Shown here one piece after another: positions 58,901 through 64,000 of a stretch of DNA of 64,000 nt; within the stretch, counting starts at the first letter, position 1, and the number at the start of each line of letters is the position of its first letter. The position numbers were made by a program, and so were the translations under genes. The notes beneath the pieces are model-generated. The model saw nothing but the letters and a program-made list of their open reading frames with translations. It did no database searches and had not been told where the DNA came from. This stretch comes from Schistocephalus solidus (taxonomy: Eukaryota; Platyhelminthes; Cestoda; Diphyllobothriidea; Diphyllobothriidae). The stretch lies in assembly GCA_017591395.1 (NCBI GenBank), contig WEDG01000714.1:37039-101038 (forward strand). Direction: 5' to 3'.

Positions 58901-60280
58901 AAGACAAGGATTCTAGAACGCGAGATGACTGTCACAACACATCAAACCTACCAATTTTTTTATTTTCACAAGATCTTGGAACAAAGCTTTTCACGCTCGG
59001 TCCGATCATTGATATCATTATTCTAACCGAAATCCATTGGCTATTGCGAAATGACTGTGTAGTATTCGCAAGCTGCCAACATGCCTCCATTAACAGTACA
59101 AGTAATAAATTATGGCCTGGACACGCGTGTTTTGCCAACTGTTTCTGGCGCCCATTCTCCAGGTCAAAACTTAAAATTTGACAATGTGGAAGTTTTCAGA
59201 AAAAGGCCAAAACCAGTCTCCATTGACTTTATCGAAAATATCCTGCATATAATACGCCTCGCTTTGTGACTGCCTGCTGGGTTTAAATTCAACTCTAAAG
59301 GCATACCGAGAGGAGTGAATCCCGTAATCGATTGGTAAGTGCCCATTCACCATTTTTAATCACTAGCACCAGAGAAAAATGCAGAAATATTTGTTTGCTA
59401 ATATTTCCATTGGATCATGTAATCCAATCTCTCATCGTCGTTTCAGCAATTGCCATACGCGTGCGTATTGTGATAGTGGGCATATATCGATCCGTAGTTT
59501 CTGTAACCAACTGGCTCCTTATTTAGTAGTTTATAGACACAACGCTCTGACCGTATGGCGTGTCTCAGAACAAAATAACTTTGATTGAGGCTCATTCCAT
59601 TGGCATCTGTACTTTAAATAAGGCTTCAGCATGTGTCCATTTAGTTTTTGGTAGTTGGCTCAATGTGGAGTTTGATACGTCAACAAAAAAGGTATATAAC
59701 TCCGAGATCACCTTTCCCTTTTCTGGCATATTTACCAATGTTTACAAGAATGATTGTATACATAATAATATGGAGCACCAGTTGACCCACTGTTGGCGTT
59801 AGACTTACTAGTCCCTTATCTTGCCGATGAAATATGTCACTATGAGCAGATACCGTGTGCGCACACTGTGAGAAAGCAACCGAGACGTGCACTATTCATA
59901 AGGCCTCTGAGCTGTTCGCTGCTGCTTAACCAGTGGCCTGACTTCACGCGTCAGTCAAGCGTACATTTGTATGCACTTACCAGCCAGGTCTCAAGTGCAG
60001 GTTGATTACTTGTGGGATTGCTAACAGATGACGCATGTAGATGGAGTGTAGTCGCTGCTCTTATATCTGTTTCGCAAAAAAGAGTTCATTTCCAAATGCA
60101 TATGCATTTTTTAAAAGACGGGATTCATTGTAATGTACGACAATTTTTCAGAGACCTATGAAATGACGGCTTTATTCATTAATATTTTTCGTGTTAATAA
60201 CCTGTGCTTAATAATGTGTACACTAAGGCGTTAGGTGCGCAGCATCAGTAACAACGTCCAGACCCTGTGTTGATACATTG
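55990..60280. other. No supported gene
   Basis: About 4.3 kb. The longest ORF (146 codons, + 57597-58037) and the overlapping 57481-57690 ORF have no recognisable domain, no splice chain, and odd amino-acid content. A degenerate hammerhead-like word (GGCGTTTCGGATTCTCACTCC) is at 58205. Convergent 60-codon ORFs at 59171-59353 overlap each other and are rejected. Confidence 0.4.
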
Positions 60281-60410
60281 TCCATAGTCCATGAAATATT
60301 TCCTTCTAAAGTGATTTGCTCGTATGATGGGCAAACAATAAACAATAACTTCCTGAACCTCGACCGGGACGTAGTTGTTTATAACTTATGAAGATCAGCT
60401 GGGTAGGACC
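60280..60410 (+). repeat. Dispersed repeat family H, copy 2
   Basis: See 46795-46930. Confidence 0.5.
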
Positions 60411-60939
60411 TGGGAGATCCTTCTGGATCCAAATGGCCCAGCATGAAGCTGCGGTCAGGAGCTATCTGCTCCTAGCTCATTTACCGAGACCCAGTTAAAC
60501 CGTCAAGCTTGACGATGCCATCCCGCCTCCGTTTTCGGTGCTTTAACTTTGTTAAGCCACGCTGGGATGGAACCATGACCAAAAGCTAGGATGCCAGTGA
60601 GTTAAATGACTTGGTGACCGTCATGCCATGCATCATTCACGGTGAGTCTACAATGATCATTGACGACTCCAGCGCTGACGAACTAGTCATCCTCCTATCC
60701 GATTCGACTCCAACATCCTGAATATGGGTGCTGCAGGTGCAGATTCCCTAAAGAGCTTCCGAATACTCGGCTTTTCGCCCTTGTCCATATTTATGATACT
60801 CAAGGTATCCGATTTCCTTTCTCGTATTTTCTTCATTAATCATCCTAAATGAATGCTGTTTGCCCTTATTTCATGTAGACCCATCAAAACTTAAGCTCTC
60901 TTTTTTCCAAGTTTTCCTAACAAGCCAAAGATAATAATT

Positions 60940-61430
60940 GAGTTTTATCAAGGAAATGTTGACTGTTTCCAACGAAAACGTTAGCTATGTTTTTCTGCAG
61001 TTCAAGCCGTCCAATCATTCCCCATTTACATTTTAAAACGTTATCGCTCTATACTTGGTTGCTGGCATTTCCGGAGCATGAGCTCATACTTTCATGTGTC
61101 TTAGTAACGTAAGCAGTTCTATTATCCTCTTAAATGACAATTATTGGAATTCTCTGGAAATGACGCTAGATTGTAGGCCATTTGATGGCGTAGCTGTGAT
61201 TGTGGTTCTTCGACAGCCTAGTCAGGATGGAGAAACGGTTCTTTAACATTTTCGGGGCAGCACTGCAATTAAGTTGTCTTCGCAGAATGCTTTCTCACAT
61301 ACGGAAGGGAAAAGACTCATGGCATAATCTCAGCCACCTGACAGAGCCTAGATTGTCGGCAGTTTGTCTGTTAGAACAACACCCACACAGTGTGACTTCT
61401 TTTCATTGACGTCGGTTTCACAGGCTCATC
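60940..61430 (-). repeat. Dispersed repeat family A, inverted copy
   Basis: On the - strand: TCTGTCAGGTGGC..., CCTTCCGTATGTGAGAAAGCA, GTTTCTCCATCCTGACTAGG, CAGCTACGCCATCAAATGGCC, ACTAAGACACATGAAAGTATGA and TCGTTGGAAACAG. This copy joins the parts seen separately at 22.9/31.2 kb and 36.5/38.1 kb, showing they belong to one family. A further scrap is at 61740-61880. Confidence 0.7.
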
Positions 61431-61434
61431 TAAC

Positions 61435-62385
61435 CTGAATACTGGGACTCTTCTTTTCGCGATTATCGAAATAACTTTCAAGAAAGTATCGATTCTCCTT
61501 TGTCTATATTTCTTCGTTACTGCTTCTAACTGAATGCTGTCCACTGACAGCTATTTTCTCTGGTTTCATCTCGCGCATATTGGTCTATAAAGAAAAGGCT
61601 AACTGGTATAATAATAAAATGTTCCAATATTTTGCAAAATAAATTTAGCCCTTCCGTCTTCACGTGAAACAAAAATCATAGGAAGCCTGTAGATATAAAG
61701 CTGGGTTGAACTCCGTATACTGGCGTAGTGTTGAGTATGGTTTTGCAACAACCTATTCAATATGAAAAATCTGTTCTTTAAACGTTCCGATGCAAAACTA
61801 CCTGCATTCTGTCGAGCTTCCACGGTACGTCATTTACTGATGGAAACAGGCTCAAAGCATGGTCTCAGTCCTCCTCGAAATTACTTTAGATAACTATTCT
61901 TTGTTGTTCTTGTTAGTGGAAAATTACCCGTCCGTCAAATTTTAATTTGGACAAATGAATAGAGATCAGTTCTGAAAACATTAATACTTATGGGATTTTT
62001 TAGGACCATGAACGGTTTATTCATAAAGAGCATATCGCTCAACTTAATAATGCTATTAGTCAGTGATAAAAAAAGAGGTGACATCAGCCGCAAAAGTTTA
62101 TCAGCCCTTTCCGACGACTTCATAGTGACGTCTGGAAATGTATGAATTCCGTTACACGTTAAATAGACAATATCCGCCTCATGCTCCTGGCTATTTCTCT
62201 GCTCGGGTCTTGGCAGCAGCCTCCCGAGAACTCGAACTGATTGGCTGCAGGCGACAGTGGACACCGACCTCAGTTCAGATAAGCTCAATGGTGGACGCGG
62301 GCTCACGCAAATTCCCTGAAGAGACAGTGCAACTGCTTATGAGAGCTACGTGTAAGCTCCTTCACTTGTTCAAAATAATCATTCT
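61435..62385. other. No recognisable gene
   Basis: ORFs of 74-123 codons on the - strand show no domain. Partial family A similarity at 61740-61880. Confidence 0.35.
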
Positions 62386-62388
62386 TGG

Positions 62389-62800
62389 CTAACTTCTGAT
62401 TGGGGAAACTTTCGTGTTGTCGACTTGACAACTCCAAAAGTAGTACGTATTGTTGTACTGGTCAAGATTCCTCTTAGGTGTGTCAACTTGCAGGGACATG
62501 ATGCTTTCCGCAGGCATAGCATTCCATGCCTTAAGTCCTCTGTTTGGGAGGAAAAACCACCGTGTATCCAGTCTTGGCGGATTCAAACGTGTTTGCCGAG
62601 GATTTCGTATTGGGCTAGTGGTGGTACCCAGCGCATGGAGGTCGCGGGACAACAATCCTGACCCCGCAGCATGCAAAACGTTTTTATTTTGTCGCAACTC
62701 AGCTCTCCGTAGTCCAAACGGAAAAGTCGAGTTTACCTTGGCCCGAAAAACTTTGGTTACATGTATTTACCCTTTTTCAAGGGTACAGTGGTCTTGACCT
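62389..62800 (-). mobile_element. CR1-type non-LTR 3' fragment
   Basis: - strand ORF (62697-62389) reads RLDTRWFFLPNRGLKAWNAMPAESI and LDQYNNTY. It aligns with the C-terminal end of the 32-36 kb element (KVLLLQRAVDAWNALPLDVV, LDQYSSAHYN). R-A-W/WN-LP is a conserved feature of CR1 RT C-termini. RT motifs are absent, so it is strongly 5'-truncated. Confidence 0.7.
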
Positions 62801-62975
62801 TCTAGTATCTACAGGCTTAAATGACAAATCCTAATTATAGTCTCATGAACATCTCGCAGACATTACCAAAGTTCACTGAACAAAGATAACGTGACTGTCT
62901 TTGTTTGTGTGTTTAAAATGCTATTCCCAGACGATAGGATAATAGACCTCCTTTCCCAATGGTGCATGTGCAAAC

Positions 62976-64000
62976 AAAAGGAGAAAAAATCTCTCCGGTC
63001 CCAAAACCCGACGACTGACGACGTCAGGTAGATATCGGAGGTTATTAGCAGCCTTCTCACTCACCAGCCAGTTATGTCTAACCTCTGGCTTCGTAACCAT
63101 TGTGTCACTGTGTGGCTGCTGGTGAGGCTCAATATTGACCTCAAGGGCACAACGGGACGAGCGTGTCCCATAAAGCGATCGGTGAGCACCCCAGCATTTG
63201 AATTTGAGCCACCACTTTGTTTGCTCTCCATTCACGAGGAAATTTGCTGCAACCGTTTACTCCTCTACCTAATTGCCTTTGATATCTAATCTTTTTACGC
63301 ACATTTGTTTGTCTGAGCTGTGATTATGAGGTAATTTTTACAGTACATTAGCACTTTTTGAATGCACGTAAGCTGAAAAATTAATTGAATAATTTCCACG
63401 ATGCAGTTTTCAGCCAATATGTCGCATTTCTGATCCCCCCGTGCTCACTTCCTTACGTTTTTATCACAAAAAACCTGCGCAGCGGAAAAAAACACAACTG
63501 TGGTTGGCAAATCGCCTTGACGCGTCAACCGAACGACAAACGGTCAATTCCAGACTTCCTGTAAACAAATTGTCGTTAGATGTTCAACAAAAACTCATGA
63601 TATGGAGTACCTTTTTGTTGTAAAAAAAGAACACAGTAAGACTGCAGTGATTTTTTTCATCAAGAGAAAAATGTTAAATAGTGACATTGATGCACAACTT
63701 ATAATCCACCGTCTTTCTGTTGCTTTCGAGCAGATCAAAAATCTTCATCCTCCAGTAGACGCTTTTGGTCAACGATAATTTTTTTATCAGCCGTTATTCC
63801 TTAATTTTGTACTCTGACGATTTGATGGACGCTATTGCTGTCAAATGTAAGCCCTGATTGTTAAATACCTTTAATGGAATTATATTTGTTAGTATTTATA
63901 TTCTCTTATCTACCTGTGAAGATTCGCTTACCCGTTTTTTGACTTTCTTTCACAAAAATGAGCTTTATTGTGCTGCGAGGATCTTATTCTCTTATTTGGT
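62976..64000 (+). mobile_element. Non-LTR retrotransposon, second family, 5' part, running off the window
   Basis: Inverted near-identical match of 53022-54042. It starts at AAAAGGAGAAAA after unrelated flank, with 5' UTR followed by endonuclease pieces (SLILYSDDLMDAIAVKC near 63800; start of L-I-L-L-F-G at the window end). Both copies share the early stops in the endonuclease, so they derive from an already damaged or non-coding-5' master, or the region before 63750 is untranslated. Confidence 0.8.

Overview
The window is eukaryotic nuclear DNA: short exons, GT..AG introns, no operons, a large load of retroelements and simple repeats. The mix (Penelope-like elements with GIY-YIG endonuclease, CR1/Jockey-type non-LTR elements, tRNA-derived SINEs, small tetraspanin genes with short exons) suggests a flatworm, probably a tapeworm of the Schistocephalus/Spirometra kind. 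The organism call is inference from repeat style and gene type; no species marker is present.

Host genes. I can support two tetraspanin genes. One lies on the + strand with recognisable exons at 11473-11658 and 11706-~11780, and a C-terminal exon at 16193-16366 that is duplicated at 17135-17263. The second lies on the - strand at 48186-50475, with six exons of which five join in phase 0. Both share the same layout (an exon of about 60 codons covering TM1-TM2, a short TM3 exon, and a last exon of 43-59 codons that opens with a conserved Cys and carries TM4), so they are probably paralogues.

Mobile elements. Penelope-like elements (PLEs) occur at 17.6-19.6, 20.1-20.4, 24.65-26.7, 28.98-30.8 and 47.3 kb. 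Three of these loci have an inverted partial copy at one end. A decayed CR1-type element fills 32.28-36.53 kb; its ORF2 keeps one frame for 2.7 kb but has several in-frame stops. A second non-LTR family is at 51.2-54.04 kb (-) and again from 62.976 kb (+) running out of the window, forming an inverted pair of about 1 kb arms. A 3' fragment of a CR1-type element is at 62.39-62.8 kb (-). A tRNA-derived SINE family clusters at 55.0-56.0 kb with fragments elsewhere. Several unnamed dispersed families (called A, D, E, F and H here) and a direct duplication of about 3 kb at 38.5-45.2 kb account for much of the rest.

Most interesting signal. A short motif, CTGATGA-U-stem-GAAACGTC, resembling the catalytic core of a hammerhead ribozyme, recurs in or beside the PLEs (24.7-25.2 kb as an 89-bp tandem array, 26.6, 29.1 and 30.6 kb) and singly at 7.6 and 14.1 kb. 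Its internal 6-bp stem is kept by compensating changes between copies, which points to a selected RNA structure. I could not complete helices I and III, so ribozyme activity is not shown.
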